Shown here one piece after another: positions 19,001 to 26,335 of a stretch of DNA of 64,000 nt. Every line of letters starts with the position of its first letter. Position 1 is the stretch's first letter. A program made the position numbers and the translations under genes. The stretch spans positions 310,001 to 374,000 of the forward strand of contig NZ_FXTE01000002.1 of the NCBI RefSeq assembly GCF_900182615.1, read 5' to 3'. A model generated the notes under the pieces. That model saw nothing but the letters and a program-made list of their open reading frames with translations. It was not told where the DNA came from and did not search any database. The DNA is from Ruegeria faecimaris (lineage in GTDB: Bacteria; Pseudomonadota; Alphaproteobacteria; Rhodobacterales; Rhodobacteraceae).

Positions 19001-19251
19001 AACTGGCCAAATCGGGGCGAGAGCTGCAGGTTCCCGCCGACAAACACGCGGCGCAGGTGCTGAACGAAGCCGGAATTCAGGTCGATGTGAAATGTTCGGA
19101 CGGAATTTGCGGCGTCTGTAAATGCGGTGTGATTTCGGGTGAAATCGAGCATAGGGATTTCGTGCTGTCGAACAAGCAGCGCGAAGGCGCAATCATCCTG
19201 TGCCAAAGCCGTGCTGCGGACCCGGACGGGGTGGTCGAGATCGACCTCTGA
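16039..19251 (+). CDS. Self-sufficient reductive dehalogenase (RdhA fused to ferredoxin reductase and 2Fe-2S ferredoxin)
   Basis: A 1070-aa four-part protein. Residues about 1-330 resemble a degenerate copy of the B12 domain. About 330-555 is the B12-binding/catalytic domain with EWAWYSHDAAG (candidate catalytic Tyr). Two 4Fe-4S sites follow: C559-x2-C562-x2-C565-x3-C569P and C595...C608-x2-C611-x3-C615P. From about 750 a ferredoxin-reductase unit has flavin motif RQYSMSGNP and NAD(P) motif GGGIGITPM, and the end is a plant-type ferredoxin (Cys1019, 1024, 1027, 1055). No Tat signal and no RdhB anchor are present, so it is a cytoplasmic catabolic enzyme, unlike respiratory RdhA. Related catabolic RdhAs of marine proteobacteria debrominate or dechlorinate phenolic acids with NAD(P)H. 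AGGGGAGG stands before the ATG. Confidence 0.9.
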   Translation: MGIRFFSDRNRPVHMGGYPLERLARQDTMPDLSQVPPMGDLSFRRPDQPHSIVNAMGEFQAMMDAIRDGLVNPAMGDIPSDPNARANHLKAFGYFNDASMIGCGPLPPEALLPEPLRNPDIDRLADALRTRQTKTLASGIDVIMADLKDSIEAAPKPIDSHRHAIVFLYEHNRDPDLSEPGTDWIVDAQDHRACLLATENAVVIANYIRLLGFDARAHTAMSSDVDLGKLAVAAGLASAEGGQLVAPWLGTRFGLAVVTTELQITHDKPLCPMAQQPWFRTQGPAWWLGSGFAKNALNRDPYAKRRYVDGAHPFEKLKRVETPTTYIDEENVARVPKRADMFARAQFGDMGKPMQDAAKGGHYVRKAAPSFAQRRALGAFVLLQDGDSAQTAPPTDAVRNAANIKAASYFLGADAVGLSRCPEWAWYSHDAAGEEITPPHDQAISMIIDQGYETMEGSSGDDWIAVAQSMRAYLRFSLLGGVMAQQIRNLGYKAKAHTVMDGEVLQPPLLLLSGLGEVSRIGEVILNPYLGPRLKSGAVTTDMPLAHDKPIDFGLQSFCESCNKCARECPSGAITAGPKLMFNGYEIWKSDSQKCATYRVTTSGGAMCGRCMKTCPWNLEGIFKERPFRWAAMNFPQAAPALAKLDDAVGNGGLNDTKKWWWDIELQPDGAYRPTQHPLNRRNLQTDLALKYEDQTLAVYPAYLAPHPWPYPFAMDREAGIAAYEAMVTAEEYKARKAAGDMSVVHNYSIAGDAPVMRVELSMVDRMTDDVTKYEFATLDGAPLPQWTAGAHLDVLVAPEFLRQYSMSGNPANPATYQIGVLREDEGRGGSALLHRIFTEGRKVFISKPINHFELDETATRTFLMGGGIGITPMIAFAHRLHSLGKPFDLHYSASTRAGAGYLDDLAAMPWADHVHYHFSDEGTRADLQSILSGYQAGWHVYTCGPDRYMEGVIQAAERQGFPDEARHLEYFSVPEQPEYENHSFTLKLAKSGRELQVPADKHAAQVLNEAGIQVDVKCSDGICGVCKCGVISGEIEHRDFVLSNKQREGAIILCQSRAADPDGVVEIDL

Positions 19252-19379
19252 TCCGAGGTCTGGAAACGTCATTTCGGGATCGAAAAATAGGTCGTTCTTG
19301 CCATGGACGCCAGTGTGTTGCTGCATTAACGTCCCTGCGAACCCCAGTGGATCCTGACCAACAGGCGCGAGGTAAAATC

Positions 19380-20246
19380 ATGGATTATCACAGCCCTGCC
19401 AGCTTTGCCGAGGCGTCGGCTCTGGCAGAAAATGCAAAAGGCGTTACACGGTTTCTTGCCGGTGGCACCGATGTTTTGGTGCAGTTGCGCTCGGAATTGG
19501 TGACGCCTGATACATTGATAGACATCAAGAAAATCAATGGCGTAAGCGATATCACCCGCAATGCTGACGGCAGCTGGACGCTGGGTGTGGCGGCGACGGG
19601 TGCGGAAATGAGCGAACATCCTGGGTTGGGCCTCGACTGGCCCGGCGTGGTCGAAGCGATGGATTTGATCGGATCGACTCAGGTGCAGGGGCGGGCGACG
19701 CTGACTGGCAACCTGTGCAATGGCTCGCCTGCGGCGGATTCGGTGCCAGCCATGGTGGCAGCGGGCGTGACCGTGACAGTCACCGGACCAAGTGGCACAC
19801 GTGAGGTTGCCGTCGAAGATATTCCGACCGGCCCGGGCAGAACGTCCTTGGCCAAGGGTGAACTGATCTCGGCGGTCAATATTCCTGCACGCGGCGAAAA
19901 CGGAGGTGATGCCTATCTGCGGTTCATCCCAAGGACCGAGATGGATATTGCGGTGGTTGGCGTAGGTGTGAATCTCCGTCTGGACGGGGATACCATCACC
20001 GAGGTCCGCGTGTCGCTGGGCGCTGTGGCTCCGACTGTTCTACTTGTCGAAGACTGCGCCAAGGCGATCATGGGCAGCACCCTTGACGATGCTGCATTGG
20101 ACGCGCTTGCCGCTGCCGCATCTACTGCCTGTAACCCGATCGACGACAAGCGCGGCACGATCGCATTCCGTACAGAAGTGGCCGGGGTTCTGGCCAAACG
20201 CGCCGCGAAAATCGCCTATGCCCGCGCCAAGGGAGAGCAAGCATGA
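19380..20246 (+). CDS. Xanthine dehydrogenase family FAD-binding subunit (CoxM-like)
   Basis: A 288-aa FAD subunit of a molybdenum hydroxylase. The FAD loop is AGGTDVLVQL (about 27-36) and the second is ATLTGNLCNGSPAADSVPA, the two conserved FAD-binding motifs of CoxM/HcrB-type subunits. It passes electrons from the 2Fe-2S subunit to an acceptor. The ATG is chosen for the GCGAGG site upstream; a longer frame would overlap the dehalogenase gene. The stop overlaps the next start by 4 nt, so the three subunits are coupled. The gap of 128 bp after the dehalogenase may carry its own promoter. Confidence 0.9.
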   Translation: MDYHSPASFAEASALAENAKGVTRFLAGGTDVLVQLRSELVTPDTLIDIKKINGVSDITRNADGSWTLGVAATGAEMSEHPGLGLDWPGVVEAMDLIGSTQVQGRATLTGNLCNGSPAADSVPAMVAAGVTVTVTGPSGTREVAVEDIPTGPGRTSLAKGELISAVNIPARGENGGDAYLRFIPRTEMDIAVVGVGVNLRLDGDTITEVRVSLGAVAPTVLLVEDCAKAIMGSTLDDAALDALAAAASTACNPIDDKRGTIAFRTEVAGVLAKRAAKIAYARAKGEQA

Positions 20247-20722
20247 GCAAGTTCCACGTATCCACCACCGTCAATGGTGACACGGTCGAATACCTATGTG
20301 ACCCACGCGAGACCCTGCTGGACTGTCTGCGCGACAAGCTGAACCTTACCGGTGCGAAAGAAGGCTGCGGCACCGGCGATTGCGGTGCCTGCTCGGTAAC
20401 TGTCGATGGCCGTTTGGTTTGTTCCTGCCTGATGCTTGGGATCGAAGCAGAGGGTAAACAGATCGAGACGGTCGAAGGTATTGCAGACGGGGACGTTCTG
20501 CATCCGCTGCAGAAGAAGATGATTGAATATGCTGCTCTTCAATGCGGTATCTGCACCCCCGGTATTCTGGTCGCGGCCAAATCGTTGCTGGAAAAGAACC
20601 CGAACCCGACCGAGGAAGAGACACGGTATTGGTTGGCTGGTAATCTCTGCCGCTGCACCGGGTATGACAAGATCATTCGCGCCGTGATGGATACAGCGGC
20701 TGAACTGCGGGAGGCTTCGTAA
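20243..20722 (+). CDS. Molybdenum hydroxylase 2Fe-2S subunit (CoxS-like)
   Basis: A 159-aa iron-sulfur subunit with two 2Fe-2S clusters. The N-terminal plant-type cluster uses GCGTGDCGACSV plus a later Cys; the C-terminal helical cluster uses QCGICTPG and LCRCTGY. Length and motif order are normal for the family. It lies between the FAD and molybdopterin subunit genes with 4-nt and 1-nt overlaps, so the enzyme is a heterotrimer (or its dimer) like carbon monoxide dehydrogenase, quinoline oxidoreductase or 4-hydroxybenzoyl-CoA reductase. Confidence 0.94.
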   Translation: MSKFHVSTTVNGDTVEYLCDPRETLLDCLRDKLNLTGAKEGCGTGDCGACSVTVDGRLVCSCLMLGIEAEGKQIETVEGIADGDVLHPLQKKMIEYAALQCGICTPGILVAAKSLLEKNPNPTEEETRYWLAGNLCRCTGYDKIIRAVMDTAAELREAS

Positions 20723-22977
20723 TGGCACTCGACGATCGCAAATCTGAATTCACTTTCGTTGGCACCCGACCGAACCGCCCTGACGGGCTGGACAAGGTCA
20801 CGGGGCGCGCGAAATTTGGCGCTGACGCCACCGCACCGGGCATGTTGCACGGGGCTATTCTGCGCTCGCCCCATGCCCATGCGCGGATCGTAAAGATCGA
20901 CACCTCCAAGGCCCAAGCGCATAAAGACGTCAAAGCCGTTGTGACCCGTGACGATTTCGCTGAGGTGCCGTTTAAGCCCGGTCTTGAAGGTGAGTTCTGG
21001 AACGTGCTGGAAAACGTTATGGCAGGCGAGAAGGCCCTGTATGACGGCCACGCGGTGGCAGCTATTGCGGCAACTTCGGCGCTGTCGGCACGTGACGCAC
21101 TCAAACTGATTGAGGTCGAATATGAGGTGCTGCCCCATGTGACCGATGTCGACAAAGCGATGGCCCCGGACGCTCCGGTTATACGCGAGGGGGCGGCGGA
21201 TTATTCCGTGCCCGAAGGGATGCACCCGAACGTCGTGCGCTATCACGAAAGCGGGCATGGCGATGTCGAGGTCGGTTTTGCCGAAGCGGATCTGGTTGTT
21301 GAAGACAGCTTTGTCACCGAGGCAACCCATCAGGGTTATATCGAACCTCATGCCTGTTTGGCGACGCTGGGAAATGACGGCAAGGGTGAGCTGTGGTGCA
21401 CCACCCAAGGTCACTGGATCGCGCAGAAAACCTGTGCGGCTTTGCTGGGGATCGAAACATCGCAACTGCGGGTGACGGCGTCCGAGATTGGCGGCGGCTT
21501 TGGTGGCAAGACAACCGTATTCATCGAGCCGGTCGCGCTGGCGCTGAGCCGCAAGGCCAACCGCCCGGTCAAGCTGGTGATGACCCGATCCGAGGTATTC
21601 CGGGCCACCGGTCCGACTGCCTCCGCGTCGATGGATATCAAGATCGGGATGAAGAAAGACGGCACGATCACCGCAGCGCAAGGCGTGTTCCGCCTGCAGG
21701 GTGGGGCCTTCCCCGGCGCGCCGGGTGATATGACGGCCATGTGTGCCTTTGCTCCTTATAACCTGACTAACGTCAAGCAGGTGGGCTATGACGTCATGGC
21801 CAACCGCCCGAAACAGGCGGCCTACCGGGCGCCCGGTGCACCGATGGGAGCCTTTGCTGTTGAGTCGGTGATTGACGAGCTGTGCAAGAAATTGGGTCTG
21901 GACCCCGTGGATGTGCGTCTGAAAAACGCCGCCTACGAAGGTACGAAGGCCAGCTATGGCCCGCGCTACGAACGCATCGGTCTGGTCGAAACGCTTGAGG
22001 CCGCCAAGGCGCATCCGCACTATTCTGCGCCACTGAAACCAGGGCAGGGGCGTGGGATATCCTGTGGATTCTGGTTCAATCACGGGGGCGAGACATCCGT
22101 GTCGCTGGCCCTGTCCGAGGATGGTTCGGCCCAGCTGATGGTCGGCACGCCCGATATCGGCGGTTCGCGCGCGTCGATGGCTCTGATGGCAGCCGAGGTG
22201 TTGGGCATTCCCTACGAGAATATCCGCGTCACCATCGCGGACACGGCAACACTCGGCTATAACGACGTTTCGCACGGCTCGCGCGTGACTTATGCCTCAG
22301 GGCTGGCCACGATCAAGGCGGCCCGGCATGCGGTTGAAAAGCTGAGCGAACGCGCGGCGGCCAAGTGGGGCATCCCGGTGGATGCGGTGAAATGGGAAAA
22401 CGGCTGCGCGGTGCCCTCGGGCCCCAATGCGGGCGATTTCGACCCGATGCCGCTGGCCGATATCACCGCTGATATGGGTGCGACCGGCGGTCCGATCTCG
22501 GGCCATTTCGAAGCAACCCCGGAAGGCGCAGGCGTGTCGTTTGGCACCCATATCGTCGATGCCGAGGTCGACCCGGAGACCGGCAAGACCAGCATAACCC
22601 GCTATACGGTCATTCAAGACGCCGGAAAGGCGATCCACCCGACCTATGTGGAAGGCCAGTATCAGGGTGGCGCGGCGCAGGGCATCGGTTGGGCGCTGAA
22701 CGAGGAATATGTCTATGGCGAGGATGGTCGTCTGCAGAACTCGATCTTCCTCGATTATCGTATCCCGGTCGCCAGCGACTTGCCGATGATCGATACGGTG
22801 ATCGTCGAAGTGCCCAATCCCGGCCACCCGTTTGGTGTGCGCGGCGTGGGCGAGACTGGCATCGTGCCACCGCTGGCAGCCATCGCCAACGCGGTTTCGA
22901 ATGCAGCGGGTGTGCGGATGAAACAACTGCCAATGTCACCGCCACGCATTTTGGCGGCGCTCAAGGACAATGGTTGA
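20722..22977 (+). CDS. Molybdenum hydroxylase large (molybdopterin-binding) subunit
   Basis: A 751-aa subunit of the xanthine oxidase family. Visible motifs are GRAKFGADATAPGMLHGAILRSPHAHA in the N-terminal domain, GGGFGGK (Mo-cofactor loop), AYRAPGAP in the active-site arch, and GVGETGI with the conserved catalytic Glu near the C-terminus. The AYRCSF loop of true CO dehydrogenases is absent, so it is not CoxL. It hydroxylates a carbon, usually of an aromatic or N-heterocycle, or removes a hydroxyl from an aryl-CoA. Beside a reductive dehalogenase an aromatic substrate is likely (inference). Confidence 0.92.
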   Translation: MALDDRKSEFTFVGTRPNRPDGLDKVTGRAKFGADATAPGMLHGAILRSPHAHARIVKIDTSKAQAHKDVKAVVTRDDFAEVPFKPGLEGEFWNVLENVMAGEKALYDGHAVAAIAATSALSARDALKLIEVEYEVLPHVTDVDKAMAPDAPVIREGAADYSVPEGMHPNVVRYHESGHGDVEVGFAEADLVVEDSFVTEATHQGYIEPHACLATLGNDGKGELWCTTQGHWIAQKTCAALLGIETSQLRVTASEIGGGFGGKTTVFIEPVALALSRKANRPVKLVMTRSEVFRATGPTASASMDIKIGMKKDGTITAAQGVFRLQGGAFPGAPGDMTAMCAFAPYNLTNVKQVGYDVMANRPKQAAYRAPGAPMGAFAVESVIDELCKKLGLDPVDVRLKNAAYEGTKASYGPRYERIGLVETLEAAKAHPHYSAPLKPGQGRGISCGFWFNHGGETSVSLALSEDGSAQLMVGTPDIGGSRASMALMAAEVLGIPYENIRVTIADTATLGYNDVSHGSRVTYASGLATIKAARHAVEKLSERAAAKWGIPVDAVKWENGCAVPSGPNAGDFDPMPLADITADMGATGGPISGHFEATPEGAGVSFGTHIVDAEVDPETGKTSITRYTVIQDAGKAIHPTYVEGQYQGGAAQGIGWALNEEYVYGEDGRLQNSIFLDYRIPVASDLPMIDTVIVEVPNPGHPFGVRGVGETGIVPPLAAIANAVSNAAGVRMKQLPMSPPRILAALKDNG

Positions 22978-23215
22978 GGTCCACCTGTGGTCCGGCCTTC
23001 GGTCTTTGACCGGGGGTCAACAGGTGGTCGAGGTTGAGGCCAAAACCACTGGTGAGCTGCTGCGGGAACTTGCGCGGGTACATCCGCAGCTTCAGGCACC
23101 GATTGATGCTGGGGTATCCATCTCAATAAACGGTCGCGTGATCGCCAGCGGGTTGACCGAACCGATCCCCGAAGGCAGCGAAGTGTATCTGATGCAAAGG
23201 CTGCGCGGCGGTTAG
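22970..23215 (+). CDS. MoaD/ThiS-like ubiquitin-fold protein ending in GG
   Basis: An 81-aa beta-grasp protein (VEVHLWSGLRSLTGG, then VSISINGRVIASG, then SEVYLMQRLRGG). The terminal Gly-Gly is the sulfur-carrier signature of MoaD, ThiS and related proteins, which are adenylated and thiocarboxylated. It overlaps the large Mo-subunit gene by 8 nt. It could supply sulfur to molybdopterin for the adjacent enzyme, or serve another sulfur transfer. No MoaE-like partner is present in the window. Confidence 0.8.
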   Translation: MVEVHLWSGLRSLTGGQQVVEVEAKTTGELLRELARVHPQLQAPIDAGVSISINGRVIASGLTEPIPEGSEVYLMQRLRGG

Positions 23216-23919
23216 CCCTTGGGTGACCAGGGTTCGCGCCCGACCATCCTGTCTGCTTCGGCAGTGATGTCGTTCATATGCGCCTCAAGGCTTAACCGCA
23301 GGGTCTCGAGTTCTTCTTCACTGGCCTTGCGGGGAACGTTTTCGGTCCATTCCCGGCACAAAAAGACGCCCTGATTGCGCCAAGGGCGCGGCATCAGCAG
23401 GCGATCCCAGGTACCGGCCTCGCTGCCGTGGCGGGCAGAAAAGGTGATACCGAAGACCCGCTTGCCCGAGGTGCGTGCCCAAACCAGAGGCACTGTCGAC
23501 AGCACCCGTTCCGGACCGCGCGGGCCGTCAGCGGCGATACCGATGGAAATGCCCCGCTTGATCTTGCCGATCACTTCGCGTGACACCGCGATGTTGTTGG
23601 CGTTTTTGCTGGTCATGGCGATGGTGTCCATGCCGAAGAGTTTCTGCACCCGACCAACCATGCTGCCAGCGCGTGCCGAAGATGTGATCGAGCAGATACG
23701 CCCCTTATCCAACGGAAAGAAATAGGGCGATTGTGCCAGTCGCTGATGCCAAAGGACAACGATGACCGGCTCGCCCTGATCGGCCAGTTGGTCCAGCTCT
23801 TCATAGCCGATGCGTTGCCATTGGGTGTTGCGGTTAACCATCCGAATATAGCTCGCGATGCGGCGGGCGGTCCAATTCAGGACGGCCTCGCTATCGGCGA
23901 TTTTCTTGCGGATACTCAC
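23212..23919 (-). CDS. DUF374 family lysophospholipid acyltransferase-like protein
   Basis: A 235-aa protein of the LpxL/PlsC-related DUF374 family. Features are IVVLWHQRLAQSPYFF (about 52-67, HxxxxQ in place of the HX4D site), SITSSARAGSMVG and GISIGIAADGPRGPERV (about 125-141), the DGPRGP motif being diagnostic. The family is thought to acylate lipids at the inner membrane. Its stop overlaps the MoaD-like gene tail-to-tail by 4 nt, and it is transcribed towards the Mo operon, so it is not part of it. Confidence 0.82.
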   Translation of the reverse strand: MSIRKKIADSEAVLNWTARRIASYIRMVNRNTQWQRIGYEELDQLADQGEPVIVVLWHQRLAQSPYFFPLDKGRICSITSSARAGSMVGRVQKLFGMDTIAMTSKNANNIAVSREVIGKIKRGISIGIAADGPRGPERVLSTVPLVWARTSGKRVFGITFSARHGSEAGTWDRLLMPRPWRNQGVFLCREWTENVPRKASEEELETLRLSLEAHMNDITAEADRMVGREPWSPKG

Positions 23920-24022
23920 GAATGGTGACCCTCATATTGATCAAACCGTGTCTTATAGAACTCAACGCCATACGCAACTTGTTTGTCGTGCGCATAACTG
24001 AGGAGGAATCTGAAAAAGCCTC

Positions 24023-24051
24023 TTGAGTCCGCCGCGCGGCTGGCATATTTG
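24023..24051 (+). promoter_or_regulatory. Candidate sigma-70 promoter of tRNA-Trp
   Basis: TTGAGT, a 17-bp spacer and TATTTG end 11 nt before the tRNA, a normal distance for a stable-RNA start point. The rest of the 143-bp gap shows nothing else. Confidence 0.5.
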
Positions 24052-24062
24052 AGGCGCACCTT

Positions 24063-24138
24063 AGGGGTATAGCTCAGTTGGTAGAGCGACGGTCTCCAAA
24101 ACCGTAGGTCGCGGGTTCGAACCCTGCTGCCCCTGCCA
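24063..24138 (+). tRNA. tRNA-Trp (CCA)
   Basis: A 76-nt cloverleaf: acceptor AGGGGTA pairs with TGCCCCT, the D-loop has AGCTCAGTTGGTAGAGC, the anticodon loop is CTCCAAA with anticodon CCA, the T-arm has GGTTCGAACC, and CCA is encoded at the 3' end. In many alphaproteobacteria this tRNA precedes secE-nusG; here a membrane protein on the other strand follows, so that linkage is absent. Confidence 0.96.
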
Positions 24139-24172
24139 TTCTCTCCATTGCCAGAAGTTTGTGCCAGCTTGG

Positions 24173-24202
24173 GCGGAATGGGACACGCGTGACCCATTCC
24201 GC
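24173..24202 (+). terminator. Strong stem-loop after tRNA-Trp
   Basis: A perfect 10-bp inverted repeat GCGGAATGGG/CCCATTCCGC with a 10-nt loop, 35 nt after the tRNA. The loop contains CACGCGTG, itself a palindrome. No T-run follows, so it may be a processing or Rho-linked 3' end more than a classical terminator. Confidence 0.5.
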
Positions 24203-24283
24203 AGCCTAGCTGTTGCAACTTGGACCAGCAGAGCATTCGACCGATGCGATAAACCGCGTTCTGGTTGCTCAACAAATCACGGT

Positions 24284-25303
24284 CTAACCCAAAATCGGTG
24301 ATATGCCACCGGCAAAAGCGGCCAAGATTGGGGCCGTCAGGGCGAAGCCGGCGCGGATGATGTCACCTGTTCCTTCTGTCAGCTTATGCGACGATCTCCA
24401 GTCATCAATGTCGAATGTCTGGTCTGTGCCGCCCTGATTTCGGGCAGCCAAAGCGAGGTTAGAAATTCTTCCGTCCAGAAGGACTGCCACGGGAAGAAAG
24501 TAGCTGAGCATTAGCAAGCAAAAATATGTGCCGGTGAACAAGGCCGATGCGTTGAGCAATGCGCTATAGGCGGCCCTTTCTGATTCAGCGATCATGGGCA
24601 AGGGCCAGTACATCCAGCTTGCGGCAAAGAACATGCCGAAGGTCAGCACCAGACTGGACAGGTAGAGTTGCTGCCGCATATGCCGCAGGTTTTGCGCCAG
24701 CTCAACTGCTGTTGCTTCGATGTCCTGAGATTCATGCCGTCCAAGACACAATATCATTCCGACAATCAGCGACCCGATCGCAAGGCCGGCCATTGCATTC
24801 ACCAGGTCCAGAATACGGTTGAACAGTGAAAGAACAGGGGCTTGCCCGCATTTCCCAAACATCCAGCTATCTTCCGAACCGGAACATGCCGGTAAGGTGC
24901 CTTGCGACAATGCTGTTTCAAAAACGGCTTTGCCGATCTGGTGGTAAATCTGCGGGCTTTGGTCGGTCATATGCTTTTGAATGGTCGGCACGAGAGCCAG
25001 AAACACGATGGCGACTACAATCGCGATTGCCGCGATCCGGGTGTTTTTTTCGATCGGGCGTGACAGGGTCCGGAACAAGACTGCCACGGGCAACAAGGCC
25101 AGCGATAAAAAGAACCAGGACGCGGCAAGAAACCGAAACCGACCAACGGCTTCCTGCCAAGAGCTACCGCTCAACACAAAGTTCACTGGAACGTCCAGTT
25201 CATTGGCGATCATTTGGTTCTGGATCAGTTTATGGATTGCGAAAACACATACCGGCAGCAGGGCGATGGCAAAATAGCGCGGTTTTACTCGGCTTTTTGA
25301 CAC
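24284..25303 (-). CDS. Unrecognised polytopic membrane protein
   Basis: A 339-aa protein with about seven hydrophobic segments, beginning YFAIALLPVCVFAI (about 9-25), then near residues 50-75, 90-108, 170-190, 215-240, 250-280 and a C-terminal stretch ending GGISPILG. Between the third and fourth lies a polar loop with two Cys (CSGSEDSWMFGKC), perhaps a periplasmic disulfide. The start is a GTG with GAAAGG upstream. I recognise no family. Neighbours (tRNA-Trp, EamA exporter) do not suggest a role. Confidence 0.65.
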   Translation of the reverse strand: MSKSRVKPRYFAIALLPVCVFAIHKLIQNQMIANELDVPVNFVLSGSSWQEAVGRFRFLAASWFFLSLALLPVAVLFRTLSRPIEKNTRIAAIAIVVAIVFLALVPTIQKHMTDQSPQIYHQIGKAVFETALSQGTLPACSGSEDSWMFGKCGQAPVLSLFNRILDLVNAMAGLAIGSLIVGMILCLGRHESQDIEATAVELAQNLRHMRQQLYLSSLVLTFGMFFAASWMYWPLPMIAESERAAYSALLNASALFTGTYFCLLMLSYFLPVAVLLDGRISNLALAARNQGGTDQTFDIDDWRSSHKLTEGTGDIIRAGFALTAPILAAFAGGISPILG

Positions 25304-25376
25304 GTGATACCTTTCTTGCCCGGGCGTTGCACAGCACACAGTTTAGCACAAAACTCGTACATCGATGCCAGGAGTT

Positions 25377-26258
25377 TCAGGCGGGCTTTCTGATGGTGAC
25401 ATTCGAACGGCCGGTACGCTTGCCCATTTGCCCCAGCCAGACCGCCAGAAGTACGATACAGACACCGGTGATCTGCACAAAGGTCAGGTTTTGCCCAAGT
25501 ATGACCCAACCAATCATTACGGCGGATAACGGGCTGAGAAAGCCAAGTGCCGAGACCGCAGAGGGTTCGATCCGGGCGAGGCCTCGGAACCACAGGATAT
25601 AGGTCAGGGCAGCCCCGATGACGCTCAGATATCCAATTCCGAGAAGGCTGTTTGTTTCAAGCGCTGGTAAGGCGGGCTCAAATATCAGTGCAAGCGGCAC
25701 CAGCAACATCCCGCCGGCGGTTAGTTGCCAAGCGGTAAATGTCAGCAGCGGCACCGGCGGTTGCCATTTGCGCGTCAGGACAGTTCCTGCCCCCATCGAA
25801 AGGGCGCCACCCAGTCCAGCGATCAGGCCAACCGTATCAAGATTGATAGCTGTTCCGAGGACAAGGCACCCGACGCCGATCACCCCCAGCAGCGCTGCGC
25901 CGACCGATCTCAGCCCAACCGGGGTGTTCAGCAGAAATGCCGACAGGAAGACTACAATAAGAGGTTGTACCGCGCCGACAGTGGCTGCGACCCCACCGGG
26001 GAGCCTGTAAGCCGCGACGAAAAGCAGGGTCCAGAACACGGTGAAATTGAGCGCGCCCAGAATGAATATGCGGCCCCACCAATGACCCCTTGGAAGTTGA
26101 CGGGACAAAACTAGCAGCAGCAGTCCGGCAGGCAGCGCACGCAGCGCGGCCATCGTGATCGGATATCCGACGGGCAAAAATTCGGTCGTAACATAATAGG
26201 TGCTACCCCAGATCAAAGGGGCAACAGCAGTTAGGGCGATGTCGGTTTGGTATCTCAT
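25377..26258 (-). CDS. EamA/DMT-superfamily exporter
   Basis: A 293-aa inner-membrane transporter with ten predicted helices in two EamA repeats (first from PLIWGSTYYVTTEFLP, second from GLIAGLGGALSMGAGTV, with WFRGLARIEPSAVSALGFLSPL). The family exports amino acids, metabolites or drugs. It is divergent from a MarR regulator, and two identical palindromes lie just upstream of its ATG, so it is probably repressed until a toxic compound appears. Confidence 0.9.
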   Translation of the reverse strand: MRYQTDIALTAVAPLIWGSTYYVTTEFLPVGYPITMAALRALPAGLLLLVLSRQLPRGHWWGRIFILGALNFTVFWTLLFVAAYRLPGGVAATVGAVQPLIVVFLSAFLLNTPVGLRSVGAALLGVIGVGCLVLGTAINLDTVGLIAGLGGALSMGAGTVLTRKWQPPVPLLTFTAWQLTAGGMLLVPLALIFEPALPALETNSLLGIGYLSVIGAALTYILWFRGLARIEPSAVSALGFLSPLSAVMIGWVILGQNLTFVQITGVCIVLLAVWLGQMGKRTGRSNVTIRKPA

Positions 26259-26270
26259 GGCGAATCCCTT

Positions 26271-26313
26271 TATCTTGACGTCAAGATATATTGTAAAATC
26301 TTGACGTCAAGAT
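26271..26313. promoter_or_regulatory. Twin MarR-type palindromes ATCTTGACGTCAAGAT
   Basis: Two perfect copies of the 16-bp palindrome ATCTTGACGTCAAGAT occupy 26272-26287 and 26298-26313 (the first extends to 18 bp). Centres are 26 bp apart, about 2.5 helical turns. They fill the 77-bp gap between eamA-like and marR-like start codons, as expected for a MarR protein repressing both. Confidence 0.85.
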
Positions 26314-26335
26314 AAATCTGGGCTAGCCAGAACTC

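Noticed and set aside
16039..19251. Epoxyqueuosine reductase (QueG)
   Set aside because: QueG is about 350-380 aa with a HEAT-like C-terminus. This protein is 1070 aa with duplicated B12 region and fused reductase/ferredoxin, matching catabolic RdhA.
19243..19260. GACCTC/GAGGTC stem over the dehalogenase stop as terminator
   Set aside because: Only 6 bp and no T-run; the stem overlaps coding sequence.
20539..22275. A 578-codon minus-strand frame
   Set aside because: It lies entirely opposite the Mo-hydroxylase genes, is rich in His/Arg/Gly from complementary GC-rich codons and shows no motif.
20722..22977. Carbon monoxide dehydrogenase large subunit (CoxL)
   Set aside because: The AYRCSF active-site loop is missing (AYRAPGAP instead), so CO oxidation is not supported.
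23916..24275. A 119-codon minus-strand frame
   Set aside because: It runs across the tRNA-Trp gene on the other strand and has no recognisable content.
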